Of a stretch of DNA of 64,000 nt, positions 26,770-36,300 are shown piece by piece (position 1 is the first letter of the stretch; the number at the start of each line of letters is the position of its first letter). The notes under the pieces are model-generated. The model saw nothing but the letters and a program-made list of their open reading frames with translations, was not told where the DNA came from and ran no database searches. The translations under genes were made by a program, and so were the position numbers. The stretch lies in NCBI RefSeq assembly GCF_001975725.1, contig NZ_CP019434.1:806001-870000 (forward strand), written 5' to 3'. The DNA is from Acidihalobacter ferrooxydans (lineage in GTDB: Bacteria; Pseudomonadota; Gammaproteobacteria; DSM-5130; Acidihalobacteraceae).

Positions 26770-28275
26770 TCAGTCCATCGTTGGCATGACGAAATCCGCG
26801 GCGCTGCGAATGCCGGTGGGCCAGCGTGTGGTGATGGTCTTGAGCCTGGTGTAGAAGCGCACGCCCTCGGGGCCGTGCATGTGGTGGTCGCCGAACAGCG
26901 AGTGCTTCCAGCCGCCGAAGCTGTGGAAGGCCATCGGCACCGGGATCGGCACGTTGATGCCGACCATGCCGACTTCGATGGCGTGCGCGAATTCGCGCGC
27001 GGCGTCACCGTCGCGCGTGAAGATGGCGGTGCCGTTGCCGAATTCGTGGGCGTTGATCAGCTCAACCGCTTCGGCGTAGCTCCTGGCGCGCAGCAGGCAG
27101 AGCACGGGGCCGAAGATTTCCTCGCGGTAGATGCTCATGCCCGCGGTGACATGGTCGAACAGCGTCGCGCCCAGGTAGTAGCCGCCGGCGTAGCGGTCAT
27201 CCTCGATGCGCAATGTGCGCCCGTCAACGACCAGTTCAGCGCCTTCCTGCACGCCGGCTGCGATATAAGCGCCGACTTTTTCCAGATGCTGCGCGCTGAT
27301 CAGCGGACCCATGTCCGCATCAGCGGACATGCCGGGGCCGACTTTCAGTGTGGCAATGCTCCTGACCAGACGTTTGCGCAACGCGTCGGCCACCTCGTCG
27401 CCGATGGCGACGGCCACGGAGATGGCCATGCAGCGTTCTCCGGCCGAGCCGTAGGCGGCGCCCATCAGCGCGCCGGCGGCCTGGTCGAGGTCGGCGTCGG
27501 GCATCACGACCATATGGTTCTTCGCCCCGCCGAGAGCCTGGACGCGTTTGCCGTGCGCGGTGCCGGTGGCGTAGATGTAGCGGGCGATGGGCGTCGAGCC
27601 GACAAAACTGACGGCCTTGATATCCGGGTGTTCGAGGATGGCGTCGACCGCTTCCTTGTCGCCCTGCACCACATTGAACACGCCGTCCGGTAAACCCGCT
27701 TCCCCGAGCAGTTCAGCGAGCAGCAGCGAGGGCGACGGGTCGCGCTCGGAGGGCTTGAGGATGAAGCAGTTGCCGCAGGCGAGGGCGACCGGAAACATCC
27801 ACATCGGCACCATGACGGGGAAATTGAACGGGGTGATGCCGGCGACCACGCCCAGCGGCTGGCGTAGCGAGTGGCTGTCGACGCGGGTGCCGACGTTCTC
27901 GGTCACTTCGCCCTTGAGCAGGTGCGGAATGCCGCAGGCGAATTCGACGACCTCGATACCGCGGGTGAGCTCGCCGAGGGCGTCGGCGTGGGTCTTGCCG
28001 TGCTCACGGGTGATGAGCCTGGCGATGCGGTCGGCGTTCTGTTCCAGCAGTTCGCGGAATTTGAACAGGATGCGCGCGCGGCGCAGCGGCGTGGTGTGCG
28101 ACCACGCCGGAAACGCAGCGCGGGCATGGGCCACGGCTGCGTCTATTTCCGCGCGGTCGGCCAGTGGTACGCGTGCGATGAGGGCGCCGGTGGCCGGTTC
28201 GTGGACGCTGCTGAAGCGCCCGGTGGTGCCGGCGACCGCTTGCCCGCCGATGAAGTGGTGCAGGGACGTGCTCAT
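26770..28275 (-). CDS. mmsA: Methylmalonate-semialdehyde dehydrogenase (CoA-acylating)
   Basis: A 501-residue aldehyde dehydrogenase of the MmsA type. It converts methylmalonate or malonate semialdehyde plus CoA and NAD to propionyl- or acetyl-CoA in valine, beta-alanine and inositol catabolism. The nucleophile is Cys282 in [10 protein letters not shown] and the oxyanion Asn is at 151 in [10 protein letters not shown]. The usual catalytic Glu region reads [10 protein letters not shown], lacking the Glu, which is the hallmark of this CoA-dependent subclass. The C-terminal [19 protein letters not shown] also fits. No other valine or inositol genes are adjacent; it appears monocistronic. Confidence 0.93.
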   Translation of the reverse strand: MSTSLHHFIGGQAVAGTTGRFSSVHEPATGALIARVPLADRAEIDAAVAHARAAFPAWSHTTPLRRARILFKFRELLEQNADRIARLITREHGKTHADALGELTRGIEVVEFACGIPHLLKGEVTENVGTRVDSHSLRQPLGVVAGITPFNFPVMVPMWMFPVALACGNCFILKPSERDPSPSLLLAELLGEAGLPDGVFNVVQGDKEAVDAILEHPDIKAVSFVGSTPIARYIYATGTAHGKRVQALGGAKNHMVVMPDADLDQAAGALMGAAYGSAGERCMAISVAVAIGDEVADALRKRLVRSIATLKVGPGMSADADMGPLISAQHLEKVGAYIAAGVQEGAELVVDGRTLRIEDDRYAGGYYLGATLFDHVTAGMSIYREEIFGPVLCLLRARSYAEAVELINAHEFGNGTAIFTRDGDAAREFAHAIEVGMVGINVPIPVPMAFHSFGGWKHSLFGDHHMHGPEGVRFYTRLKTITTRWPTGIRSAADFVMPTMD

Positions 28276-28501
28276 TGTGAATCCTTGGCGGTGTGTCTGT
28301 GTGACTGTAGTTGATGCGATCGGGTTTGTGCGCCTCGGTCGCTGTCAGCGCGCGCCCGCATGAACCCCGGATGGTTTCCTGGGCGCGGCGGCCCTTGTCT
28401 CATCTTCGAATGTACAGCGGCTTTTCCGGGCATCGTGCAGGTCTGCCGCGCACTCGGAAAATCCCCTGCAAATCCTGTTTTCAGCGCACCCATAACCCCG
28501 C

Positions 28502-28840
28502 CTAATGGATCATCTGGGTTATCCAGAGTGTGGCCATGCCGGCTGCGATCGTGAACAGCACGTTTCGGGTCAACAGGGCGATGACTGCGGCGAGTACGCC
28601 GGCGATCAGGCGCAGGTTGTGCACGGAAAAATCGATGCTGCCCTCGGGGCGCAGCAGCGCGGGAAGGACAAGCGCGGCAAGCACGGCGGCGGGAATGAAG
28701 CGCAGCGCTCGATGCACGATCTGCGGGAACTGGATGCGTCCCCAGAGGTGGATGAACGACAAACGCAGGGCGAAGGTGCCGAGGCCGATCAGCAGAATCA
28801 ACAGCCAGAAGCCCCAGCCGGAAACCGGCGCGCGCGTCAT
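28502..28840 (-). CDS. azlD: Branched-chain amino acid exporter small subunit AzlD
   Basis: A 112-residue inner-membrane protein with four hydrophobic segments (about 9-26, 44-62, 73-89, 93-110). FALRLSFIHLWGR and HRALRFIPAAVLAALVLPAL are typical of AzlD, the small partner of AzlC in branched-chain amino acid efflux. The ATG at 28840 overlaps the azlC stop by four bases, so the pair is translationally coupled. It ends the leftward azlCD unit. Confidence 0.88.
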   Translation of the reverse strand: MTRAPVSGWGFWLLILLIGLGTFALRLSFIHLWGRIQFPQIVHRALRFIPAAVLAALVLPALLRPEGSIDFSVHNLRLIAGVLAAVIALLTRNVLFTIAAGMATLWITQMIH

Positions 28841-29553
28841 GTGCGCTGTCCTTGCTTGCGCTGTTGCAGGCTTTCGGCAATCAGGCCTGCCGCTACGCCG
28901 CCGACTGCGGCCAGCATAAGCCCCAGATTGAAGGGCAGATCTGCGGCGGCGACGGCCAGTGCGCCGCCGACCAATGCCGCGAGCAGCGTCGGGCTGTCGC
29001 GCAGGCCCGGCACCAGCAGCGCCATGAAGGTCAGCGGGATGGCAAAATCCAGCGACCAGCTGGCCGGAATGGCCGCGCCGAGCAGGATGCCGGCGGCGGT
29101 GGCCGGCTGCCAGACGAGCCACAGCGTGCTGGCCACGCCGAGATAGAACCAGTGCTTGTGCGTCTGCGCATCCGCCTGGTCGCCGAGATAGCGATTGATG
29201 CTCATGACGTAGGCCTGATCGGTGAGCAGGTAAGCCAGCGGCCAGCGCCAGCGTTTCGGCAGGTGCTGAAAGTGCGGTGCGAGCGAGGCGCTGTACATGG
29301 CGAAGCGCAGATTGATGACCAGTGCCGTGAAGACGATGACCACGGGCAGCGCGCCCTGCGCGAGCAGTTGGATGGCGGCGAGTTGCGAAGCGCCAGCGAA
29401 GATGAAGAACGACATCCCCATGGCCTCGGTCGGGCTGAGCCCGGCCTTGATTGCGGTCACGCCGCAGATCATGCCAAAGGGGATAACGCCGGTAACGATC
29501 GGCGCAACGGCGAGCAGTCCGTTGTTGAATGCCTGACGACGGGTGAGGGACAT
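28837..29553 (-). CDS. azlC: Branched-chain amino acid exporter large subunit AzlC
   Basis: A 238-residue membrane protein with the AzlC/YgaZ pattern: an opening FNNGLLAVAPIVTGVIPFGM, GMSFFIFAGASQLAAIQLLA in the second segment and the LTDQAYVMSINRY loop. With AzlD it forms a branched-chain amino acid exporter. It lies between mmsA and an Lrp-family regulator on the same strand. AzlCD are often under Lrp-type control, so the neighbouring regulator may act on it as well as on alanine dehydrogenase. Confidence 0.92.
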   Translation of the reverse strand: MSLTRRQAFNNGLLAVAPIVTGVIPFGMICGVTAIKAGLSPTEAMGMSFFIFAGASQLAAIQLLAQGALPVVIVFTALVINLRFAMYSASLAPHFQHLPKRWRWPLAYLLTDQAYVMSINRYLGDQADAQTHKHWFYLGVASTLWLVWQPATAAGILLGAAIPASWSLDFAIPLTFMALLVPGLRDSPTLLAALVGGALAVAAADLPFNLGLMLAAVGGVAAGLIAESLQQRKQGQRT

Positions 29554-29660
29554 GGAATGGATCGAACGCAGCCTGTGAATCGCTTAGTGTCGCTCAAGAG
29601 GCTGCGACGACGCAAGGGTGAGATGGTTGGGTGAAATAATGGCCAGATGTCGGGGCGATC

Positions 29661-30131
29661 TCAAATCGGCAAGGTCGGGCTGCTGTACACCCGTCGCAAG
29701 GCCAGATGCGATTGCGTACCCGCCACGCCGGGCAGACGCAGCAGGCTGCCGACGTAGATGCGTTCGAAGTCCTTGGCATCGGTGTAGACAACCTTGAGCA
29801 TGTAATCCGCTTCACCCGCCATCAGATAGCACTCCATGACTTCCGGGATTTCGTGTACGGCTTCTTCGAATGCCCGAAAAATGTCCGGGTTCTGGCGTTC
29901 CATGCGCATGAAGATGATGGCGGTGCCATCCTGATGCAACACGTCGCGGCTGAGCAGTGCGGCATAGCGTTCGATGACGCCGCTGTCTTCCAGTTGGCGA
30001 ACCCGGCGCAGGCAGGCGGAAGGCGAGAGGTTGACCTTCTCGGCCAGATCCGCGTTGGTCAGCCGACCGTTTTCCTGCAGCAGACGGAGAATACGGCGGT
30101 CGCGGGCGTCCATCTCGGGTGCGGGTTGCAT
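29661..30131 (-). CDS. Lrp/AsnC-family transcriptional regulator
   Basis: A 156-residue regulator. Residues about 8-60 form the winged helix-turn-helix (DARDRRILRLLQENGRLTNA, then LAEKVNLSPSACLRRVRQLE). Residues 68-150 form the RAM/ACT effector domain, with the conserved segment VMECYLMAGEADYMLKVV. It is divergent from alanine dehydrogenase, a standard arrangement for Lrp-type activators of ald that respond to alanine or other amino acids. It is also just upstream of azlCD on the same strand, 107 bp away, so it may coordinate amino acid catabolism and export. Confidence 0.92.
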   Translation of the reverse strand: MQPAPEMDARDRRILRLLQENGRLTNADLAEKVNLSPSACLRRVRQLEDSGVIERYAALLSRDVLHQDGTAIIFMRMERQNPDIFRAFEEAVHEIPEVMECYLMAGEADYMLKVVYTDAKDFERIYVGSLLRLPGVAGTQSHLALRRVYSSPTLPI

Positions 30132-30227
30132 GAAATTTCTTTATTGATTCGGATTCTGGTGGAATATTTCATTATATATGAGTTTTTGCCTCAAATTCGC
30201 AACAAAAATTACTCCGGGACGGATCAT

Positions 30228-30360
30228 AATTCAATCAGAATTGCCTGTTAGGCGAGGCGATGATTGCGCAGAGATTTAGATTCAGTGGGAATCTTTTTCA
30301 GCGACCGGCAGCGTTGCGCTATGCCTGAGCGAAGGCGCAATCTGTGGATGCAAAGCGCAA
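30228..30360 (+). repeat. Family B MITE-like element, copy B3
   Basis: Contains GGCGATGATTGCGCAGAG, TTAGATTCAGTGGGAA, TTTTTCAGCGACCGGCAGCG, TTGCGCTATGCCTGAGCG, and CAATCTGTGGATGCAAAGC in the family order. The right end appears lost next to the A6 mini-element. Confidence 0.7.
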
Positions 30361-30391
30361 GCATGGGCGCTTCGGCCAATGGAATAGCCAT

Positions 30392-30450
30392 GAGCCTGTC
30401 GGACCTGGAACGCATCGCCTTGCTGCGATATTCCAGGCTCGACAGGCTCT
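30392..30450 (+). repeat. Miniature family A element, copy A6
   Basis: Only the two ends of family A remain: GAGCCTGTCGGACCTGGAA (30392-30410) and TTCCAGGCTCGACAGGCTC (30431-30449), 20 bp apart. They form a near-perfect 19-bp stem with three mismatches. It looks like an internal deletion derivative, and as RNA it would fold into a strong hairpin just upstream of ald. Confidence 0.75.
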
Positions 30451-30501
30451 GAGGTTCGCATAGACTTTCTGATTCAGTGGTTTTTCATGGGAGCGCAAAT
30501 T

Positions 30502-31614
30502 ATGTTGATCGGTGTACCGAAAGAAACGAAAAATCATGAATACCGGGTCGGCATGACGCCGGCGAGCGTGCGCGAAGTCGTGGCGCATGGTCACCAGGTG
30601 CTTGTCGAGACAGGTGCGGGCGCGGGTATCGGCGCGGACGATGCGGCCTATCGCGCGGCCGGCGCAGAGGTGTGCGCGGCGGCGGCCGAGGTGTTCGAAC
30701 GCGCCGAAATGATCGTCAAGGTCAAGGAGCCGCAGGCTCCGGAGCGGACCATGCTGCGTGAGGGGCAGTTGCTGTTCACGTACCTGCATCTCGCGCCGGA
30801 CCCGGCGCAGACCGCCGATTTGCTGGCGAGCGGTGCAACATGCATTGCCTACGAAACGGTCACCTCGCCGCGTGGTGGTCTGCCATTGTTGGCGCCGATG
30901 TCGAAAGTGGCGGGGCGGATGGCCGTGCAGGCCGGTGCCACCGCGCTCGAAAAAGCCCATGGCGGGCGCGGTATGCTGCTCGGCGGCGTGCCGGGTGTGG
31001 AGCCGGCCAAGGTGGTCGTCATCGGCGGCGGGGTGGTCGGGCGCAACGCGGCGGAGATGGCCGTGGGCCTGCGCGCGGACGTGGTCGTGCTGGATAAGTC
31101 CGAGGCGGTGCTGGAGCATCTCGACGGCTTGTTCCAGGGCGGCGCGAAAACCGTGTATTCGACCCGCGACAGTCTGGATCGCCATGTGCTGGAGGCCGAT
31201 CTGGTGATCGGTGGCGTGCTGATTCCGGGCGCGGCAGCGCCGAAACTGGTGACGCGCGAGATGGTCGCGGCGATGAAGCCGGGGTCGGTTATCGTCGACG
31301 TGGCGATCGATCAGGGTGGCTGCACCGAAACGTCGCACGCGACGACGCACGCCGATCCGACTTACGTGGTGGACGATGTGGTGCATTACTGCGTGGCGAA
31401 TATGCCGGGCGGCGTGCCGCTGACTTCGACCTACGCGCTGAACAACGCGACCTTGCCCTATATTCTGACCCTGGCCGACAAGGGTTGGCGGCAGGCGCTC
31501 AAAGACGACGCGCATCTGCTGCGGGGCCTGAACGCGCATGCGGGACAACTGACCAATGCCGAGGTGGGCGCTGCGTTGAAACTGGACTTCACTGATCCGG
31601 CGCAGGTGATCTGA
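30502..31614 (+). CDS. ald: Alanine dehydrogenase
   Basis: A 370-residue NAD-dependent alanine dehydrogenase, reversibly converting L-alanine to pyruvate and ammonia. The start at 30502 gives [20 protein letters not shown], the normal N terminus, with GGGAG eight bases upstream; an ATG five codons earlier is in frame but would overlap that site. Landmarks: pyruvate-binding Arg15, [17 protein letters not shown] with catalytic His, the NAD fold [17 protein letters not shown], and [19 protein letters not shown]. Length equals the family norm. It is divergent from the Lrp-type regulator that probably controls it. Confidence 0.96.
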   Translation: MLIGVPKETKNHEYRVGMTPASVREVVAHGHQVLVETGAGAGIGADDAAYRAAGAEVCAAAAEVFERAEMIVKVKEPQAPERTMLREGQLLFTYLHLAPDPAQTADLLASGATCIAYETVTSPRGGLPLLAPMSKVAGRMAVQAGATALEKAHGGRGMLLGGVPGVEPAKVVVIGGGVVGRNAAEMAVGLRADVVVLDKSEAVLEHLDGLFQGGAKTVYSTRDSLDRHVLEADLVIGGVLIPGAAAPKLVTREMVAAMKPGSVIVDVAIDQGGCTETSHATTHADPTYVVDDVVHYCVANMPGGVPLTSTYALNNATLPYILTLADKGWRQALKDDAHLLRGLNAHAGQLTNAEVGAALKLDFTDPAQVI

Positions 31615-31750
31615 GCGTTCGATGACGGCATCGTGGCCAGGGAAGGCCGCGATGTTTTGATGGCGGGTCGACGCACCGCGACTCCGTCTGGGAGCCAACC
31701 GGCGCTCAACAGTGTGGCGCCTGCACGAACGCGGGTCGGCATTGCATGGT

Positions 31751-32236
31751 TCAGCGCGCCGTCAGACGCCGGGTCTGAATATCCCGCAACAGACCGGCTG
31801 CGGCTTCCTCCACCAGATCAAGCACGCGCTCGAAGCCGGCCGTTCCTCCGTAATAGGGGTCGGGCACTTCTTCTGCGCCGAGTCCATGCGCATAGCGCAG
31901 GAACAGCTCCGGCGCTGTGCCGCCGCTCGCGGATGCGTACTCCTGCAAGGCGGCAAGATTGGTCCGGTCCATCGCCAACACGTAATCGAACCGTTGGAAG
32001 TCCTCGTCGGTGACGCGTCGCGCCCGCTGGGCACGGAGGTCGTAGCCGCGCCGTCGCGCGGCTTCCTGCATCCGCGCATCCGGCGCTTCGCCCACGTGAT
32101 AGGCGTGGGTGCCGGCGGAATCCGCCTCGATAAGATCCTGTAGCCCCTGCTCGCTGACCAGGCGTTCGAACACGCCCTGCGCCGCGGGGGAGCGGCAGAT
32201 GTTGCCCATGCACACAAACAGCACTTTGACTTTCAT
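31751..32236 (-). CDS. Low-molecular-weight protein-tyrosine phosphatase
   Basis: A 161-residue cytoplasmic phosphatase. The P-loop VCMGNICRSP (CX5R, residues about 8-17) and the late general-acid motif DPYYGG (Asp-Pro-Tyr) are both present. DYVLAMDRTNL is also conserved. The ATG at 32236 is preferred over one seven codons upstream because AAAGGGATT lies at the right distance. No tyrosine kinase or exopolysaccharide genes are adjacent, so it is more like the stand-alone YfkJ/housekeeping type than a Wzb. Confidence 0.92.
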   Translation of the reverse strand: MKVKVLFVCMGNICRSPAAQGVFERLVSEQGLQDLIEADSAGTHAYHVGEAPDARMQEAARRRGYDLRAQRARRVTDEDFQRFDYVLAMDRTNLAALQEYASASGGTAPELFLRYAHGLGAEEVPDPYYGGTAGFERVLDLVEEAAAGLLRDIQTRRLTAR

Positions 32237-32293
32237 CGTGCGGTCAATCCCTTTCAATCAACATGAACATATCAGCATGAATAAACATGCGGA

Positions 32294-34822
32294 CTATTTT
32301 ACTCCCCCTGATAGCAGGCCGTTGGAGTATTGCTGCAAGAACGGCTGCGGCGACGGCGCCGATGTCGTCACCGAGGCTGGAATCGTCGTTGTGGTCGACG
32401 GGGCTAACGTACTGCCGGACGCCAGTGGCGACTGGGCTGGGGGCAGGAATCCGCTCAGGAAATCGAAGACCTGACCGCCGCTGTCGCTCAAGGTTCCGGT
32501 TTTCGGGTTTACCGAGGCCTGCACGATGCCGGGCGGACGAAAGAACGGCAGGCTGGGGACGCCGACCAGTGCGGCATGCATATAGTGAATCCAGATCGGC
32601 AGCGCTTCGCGCGCCCCGGCCGCCCACTTCACCATCGGTTTATTGTTATCTTGGCCGACCCAGACCGTGGTGACCACATGGCGGCCGTAGCCGACGAACC
32701 AGGCGTTTTTCTGGTCATTGGTGGTCCCTGTCTTGCCGGCCAGATGGTGCCCGAGCGAGCGGGCGGCGACGCCGGTGCCCTCGCTGATCACCCGTTGCAT
32801 CATGGTGGTCAGCAGGTAAGCCACGCCACTGGTGATGACATGCGGGGGCGGGTTGTCGACCACGCACAGGGCGCAGCCTTTCAAGGACAGGCTTTGCCCC
32901 TTGTCGTTGACGACCTTGGTCACGAAATACGGATGCGGCAGGAAGCCGCCATTGGAAAACACCGCATAGCCGCGGGTCATTTGCAGCGGCGTCACGTCCG
33001 CCGCGCCGAGCACCAGCGAGGGTACCGGCGGCAACTGCGATTTCGGGAACCCGAAGTGCGTTGCATACCGGATCGCGTAGGGAATGCCGACATGCATCAG
33101 GATGCGCACGCTGGGCACGTTCTTGGAGTCGGCCAGATCTTTCCATACCGGGATCGGCTGTTTGGTGAACGTCATGTCGTAGTTGGTCGGCTTGTATACC
33201 TTGCCGTTGGGCAGCTTGATGCTCAGCGGTGTGTTGGGAATCAGCGAAACCTGGGTGAGGTAATCGGTCTTGCCGGATGCCAGCAGTTCCGGGCCGTCGA
33301 GTGCGGCGGCATACACGAACGGTTTGAATGCAGAACCCGGCTGGCGATAGGCGTAGAGCGCGCGGTCGTAATGACTGAGCGCATAGGAGAATCCGCCCAC
33401 CAGGGCATCGATCGCGCCGGTGGAATTGTTCATGCTGACCAGGGCGCCCTGCACCTTGGGCACTTGCGCGAGTTGCCAGGGCCGCGCGCCTTGCGGCGTT
33501 TTCCATAACGCGGTGTGCCACGCAACCGTACTGGGCGGTTTGCCCGGATCGACGTAACGACGCATCCAGATGAGGTCGCCACGCTTGAGCGGCCAATGTG
33601 GCCCGCCGGCCTGCTGCGCCCAGCTCAGACCTTTGCCCTGCAAGGTGACGGTCTGCGTGTTTTCCATGTCCACCTTGACGGCATTTGGCTTGACCGACAG
33701 GACGATGCCCCAGCGCAGGTTGATCGGGTTGGTGTTCGGTAATTGCGGCGGACGTGCGCCGGCCAGGGCCTGTTTGAGCTGCTGCGCGTTGAGATGGGCA
33801 ATCGGGCCGCGGTATTGCTGCGGGTCCAGACTGTCCTGTCCCATCGCATAGTTTTCCAGACCTATGGCCACCGAGCGGTCAGCGGCTTTCTGCAAGCGGG
33901 CATTGATGGTGGTATAGACCTTGAGCCCCTCGCGGAAGGTGCGCCCGGCACCAAAGCGCGATACCAGCCACTTGGTGATCCACTTGGCCACATAGGGCGC
34001 GGTGTTGTTGCCCTGGGTGTGGTAGGTCGCCGTCAGCGGCGCGGCGGCGGCGCGCGCGGCCTCGGTGCTGTTGATGTAGCCATCGACGAGCATGCGTTTG
34101 ATGACGTAATCGCGCCGCCAGCGCGCCAGCTTCGGGTGTGTCAGGGGGTTGTAGTAATTCGGCGCGGCCGGCATCGCGGCGAGCATCGCCATTTGAGGCA
34201 GAGTCAGCTGATCGGCTGCAACGCCATAGTACACGCGCGCCGCGGCGCCGACGCCGTAAGCCCCGTAACCGAAATAGATTTTGTTGAGGTAGAGGGTAAG
34301 AATTTCGCGTCGGTTGAGGTGCATGGCCAGTTTGTAAGCGAGCAGAATTTCGCGCACCTTGCGGGTGATCGTCTTTTTGGGCGAAAGGTAGAAATTGCGC
34401 GCCACCTGCTCGGTGATGGTGCTCGCGCCCTGCGCCGGGGCCAGGTGGGTGAGATCGACCCAGGCTGCGCGCAGGATCGATGGATAGTCGACCGGGAAAT
34501 ACAGCGGATTGTGGCTCCAGAAGTATTTGTTTTCGGCGGCTACGAACGCATTGCCGAGTTGCAGCGGCGTGTTGTTCAGCGTAACCCGGTCGTGCAGTTC
34601 GGGGCCGACCGTGGCGAGCAGATTGCCGTTCTTGTCGTAAATCCGCAGCGGCACGGACGGCGTCCAGTGGCGCAGTGCAGTCACCGATGGCAGAGAGCGC
34701 CACTGCAGATACAGCCAGCCGCCAACGCCGCCGGCGAAGATCAATCCGGCGAGCAGCACACCGAGAAAAATCCTGCCCCAGCGGCGCGGCTTGCGTTTGG
34801 CCTTCGCGGCCTTCCGTGTCAT
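32294..34822 (-). CDS. Class A penicillin-binding protein (PBP1-type, transglycosylase/transpeptidase)
   Basis: An 842-residue inner-membrane enzyme that polymerises and cross-links peptidoglycan. After a basic tail and one membrane helix (about 17-38) comes the GT51 domain, with catalytic Glu97 in AAENKYFWSHN and GASTITEQVARN (the usual TITQQ reads TITEQ). An OB-like insert (about 360-430) precedes the transpeptidase domain, with Ser497/Lys500 in QPGSAFKPF, SKN at 566-568 and KTGT at 697-700. The C terminus is Ser/Thr/Pro-rich. The ATG at 34822 has GGAG eight bases upstream. Overall order is closest to PBP1A (MrcA/PonA), but no pilMNOPQ cluster is next to it. Confidence 0.9.
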   Translation of the reverse strand: MTRKAAKAKRKPRRWGRIFLGVLLAGLIFAGGVGGWLYLQWRSLPSVTALRHWTPSVPLRIYDKNGNLLATVGPELHDRVTLNNTPLQLGNAFVAAENKYFWSHNPLYFPVDYPSILRAAWVDLTHLAPAQGASTITEQVARNFYLSPKKTITRKVREILLAYKLAMHLNRREILTLYLNKIYFGYGAYGVGAAARVYYGVAADQLTLPQMAMLAAMPAAPNYYNPLTHPKLARWRRDYVIKRMLVDGYINSTEAARAAAAPLTATYHTQGNNTAPYVAKWITKWLVSRFGAGRTFREGLKVYTTINARLQKAADRSVAIGLENYAMGQDSLDPQQYRGPIAHLNAQQLKQALAGARPPQLPNTNPINLRWGIVLSVKPNAVKVDMENTQTVTLQGKGLSWAQQAGGPHWPLKRGDLIWMRRYVDPGKPPSTVAWHTALWKTPQGARPWQLAQVPKVQGALVSMNNSTGAIDALVGGFSYALSHYDRALYAYRQPGSAFKPFVYAAALDGPELLASGKTDYLTQVSLIPNTPLSIKLPNGKVYKPTNYDMTFTKQPIPVWKDLADSKNVPSVRILMHVGIPYAIRYATHFGFPKSQLPPVPSLVLGAADVTPLQMTRGYAVFSNGGFLPHPYFVTKVVNDKGQSLSLKGCALCVVDNPPPHVITSGVAYLLTTMMQRVISEGTGVAARSLGHHLAGKTGTTNDQKNAWFVGYGRHVVTTVWVGQDNNKPMVKWAAGAREALPIWIHYMHAALVGVPSLPFFRPPGIVQASVNPKTGTLSDSGGQVFDFLSGFLPPAQSPLASGSTLAPSTTTTIPASVTTSAPSPQPFLQQYSNGLLSGGVK

Positions 34823-35156
34823 AAAACCCACTCCATTTGTATGCCTGTGCGCGTGGTCTCAGCGCAGCGGCCTCGATACATCAGGACTTCGACCCATGAA
34901 TGCCGCTGCGGTTCAACCCGGATGATCCGTCAGGTGCGTGATCATGCCAGATGAGGTGGCTGGCAGGAATGGCCCGACGCTCAGGGCCGCGGTCAGTGAC
35001 GTGATCAGTGGGGCTCGGGTGGCCCCGGAAAAGGTCTCGACACTGCGCGTGTCATCCATGTACTGCCGTATTTTTGGCGGTTGCCTTTTTAATGCGGAAC
35101 TGAAAACCCATACACACTGTCTCACAGCGCACACATCAGTTAAGTGGAGTGACAGG
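34823..35156. other. Divergent intergenic region between PBP and coiled-coil genes
   Basis: About 334 bp. A short family B left-end remnant lies at 34911-34945. The part nearest the coiled-coil gene (35060-35140) is relatively AT-rich (GTATTTTTGGC, TTTTTAATGC) and probably its promoter. I see no gene. Confidence 0.4.
34911..34945 (+). repeat. Remnant of a family B left end
   Basis: TTCAACCCGGATGATCCG followed by TCAGGTGCGTGATCA resembles the left end seen at 43324 and at 1661 (minus strand). The rest of the element is absent. Confidence 0.35.
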
Positions 35157-35546
35157 ATGGAATACCAGGACGCGCAACAGCAGATTACTCAGATTCAACA
35201 GCAGGCGCAGGACGTAAAAGACCGTTTGCAGCAGTTCGCGCAGAAGCTCTCGACCAGCGTGGGCGATCAGAATGTGGCGCGCGAGCTGGCGATGGATCTG
35301 CGCGAGATCGCGCTGGGTGTCCAGCAGCAGCAACAGCAGACGCAGTTTGTGCTCCAGCAGATGGGACAGCATATTCAGCAACTCGAACAGGCCGTCGAGC
35401 AGCATCCGCCGGCGATGCAGTATGCGCAGCCGCGCGGTTGGGGCGCGGGTAGCGGCTTTCTGGGCAATCTGACGGCGGGGTTGGGGCTGGGCGCCGGTAT
35501 CGGCGTGGGCGAGGATGTCGCCAACGATTTGTTCAATTTGTTCTGA
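35157..35546 (+). CDS. Gln-rich coiled-coil protein with Gly-rich C terminus
   Basis: A 129-residue protein I do not recognise. The ATG at 35157 follows AGTGGAGTGACAGG. Residues 1-85 are continuous heptad-like helix very rich in Gln (QQQITQIQQQAQDVKDRLQQ, VQQQQQQTQFVLQQMGQHIQ), predicting an oligomeric coiled coil. Residues about 95-120 are Gly-rich and hydrophobic (GNLTAGLGLGAGIGVGEDVA), like glycine-zipper membrane-active segments. No signal peptide is seen. This layout resembles small DUF-type proteins with Gly-rich tails that insert in membranes. Its stop lies within an 18-bp tandem duplication and it runs convergent with lpxH. Confidence 0.65.
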   Translation: MEYQDAQQQITQIQQQAQDVKDRLQQFAQKLSTSVGDQNVARELAMDLREIALGVQQQQQQTQFVLQQMGQHIQQLEQAVEQHPPAMQYAQPRGWGAGSGFLGNLTAGLGLGAGIGVGEDVANDLFNLF

Positions 35547-35573
35547 GCGATTATCTTGTTCTGAGCGATTATC
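35538..35573. repeat. 18-bp tandem duplication at convergent gene ends
   Basis: TTGTTCTGAGCGATTATC occurs twice back to back (35538-35555 and 35556-35573), without mismatch. The first copy contains the coiled-coil gene stop and the second contains the lpxH stop (minus strand). Confidence 0.95.
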
Positions 35574-36300
35574 GGCGGATGTCGAGCGTTTCCAGTACAT
35601 GGCCGCGCGGCGTGACGCTGAGCACGCTGCCCTGGGTATACCAGTCGCCGAGCACGATGCGCTCGGCGGGCTGGCCGTCGATAGCGAGGGTGTGCGACGC
35701 CGGGCGGTGCGTATGTCCGTGGATGAGCCGGTGCACGCCATGACTGCGCAGCGCGTCGCACACGGCATCCGCATTCACGTCCATGATGTCCATTGCCTTG
35801 GTGCTTGTGGCCTCGCGGCTTTGGCGGCGCAGGGCTTCGGCCTGTACGCGCCGTTGCGCGACGGGCAGGGCGAGAAAACCGGCCTGGAATGCGGGGTCGC
35901 GTAGCTGTTTGCGCAGTTGCATATAGGTCACGTCGTCCGTGCACAGCGTGTCGCCGTGCATGAGCAGCGTCGGCACACCGTAGAGATCGATCGACGCCGG
36001 GTCGTCGAGCAGCGTGCAGCCGGTCGCGGCGGCAAAGCCTTCACCCACGAGAAAATCGCGATTTCCGGCCATGAAGTACGCGGACACGCCGCCGTCCGTC
36101 AACCGGCGCAGCGCATCGATCACGGGTTCCAGGCCAGGGCGCACGTCGTCGTCGCCGATCCAGTATTCGAAGAGGTCGCCGAGGATGTATAAACCCTCGG
36201 CCTGCGCCGCACGTTCGGTCATGAATCGCGTCAGGAGATCGATTACCTCCGGACGCGACGGGTCGAGATGCAGATCGGAGATGAAGAGGGTTTCAGCCAC
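35569..36300 (-). CDS. lpxH: UDP-2,3-diacylglucosamine hydrolase LpxH
   Basis: A 243-residue metallophosphoesterase. It cleaves UDP-2,3-diacylglucosamine to lipid X and UMP at the inner membrane surface in lipid A synthesis. All calcineurin-like motifs are visible: [34 protein letters not shown] and HGHTHRP. Length is normal (E. coli 240). It follows ppiB on the same strand with an 8-bp overlap, the usual ppiB-lpxH order in gammaproteobacteria. Confidence 0.96.
   Translation of the reverse strand: MAETLFISDLHLDPSRPEVIDLLTRFMTERAAQAEGLYILGDLFEYWIGDDDVRPGLEPVIDALRRLTDGGVSAYFMAGNRDFLVGEGFAAATGCTLLDDPASIDLYGVPTLLMHGDTLCTDDVTYMQLRKQLRDPAFQAGFLALPVAQRRVQAEALRRQSREATSTKAMDIMDVNADAVCDALRSHGVHRLIHGHTHRPASHTLAIDGQPAERIVLGDWYTQGSVLSVTPRGHVLETLDIRR

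Larger units (their letters stand above)
30132..30501. promoter_or_regulatory. Divergent lrp-ald control region carrying two element families
   Basis: The first 100 bp next to the regulator are AT-rich (TTCTTTATTGATTCGGATTC, ATTATATATGAG, CAACAAAAATTAC) and probably hold the regulator promoter and Lrp sites. The rest toward ald is filled by a family B element (30228-30360) and a miniature family A element (30392-30450). Thus ald transcription must start in or beyond mobile DNA, or read through it. Confidence 0.5.
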
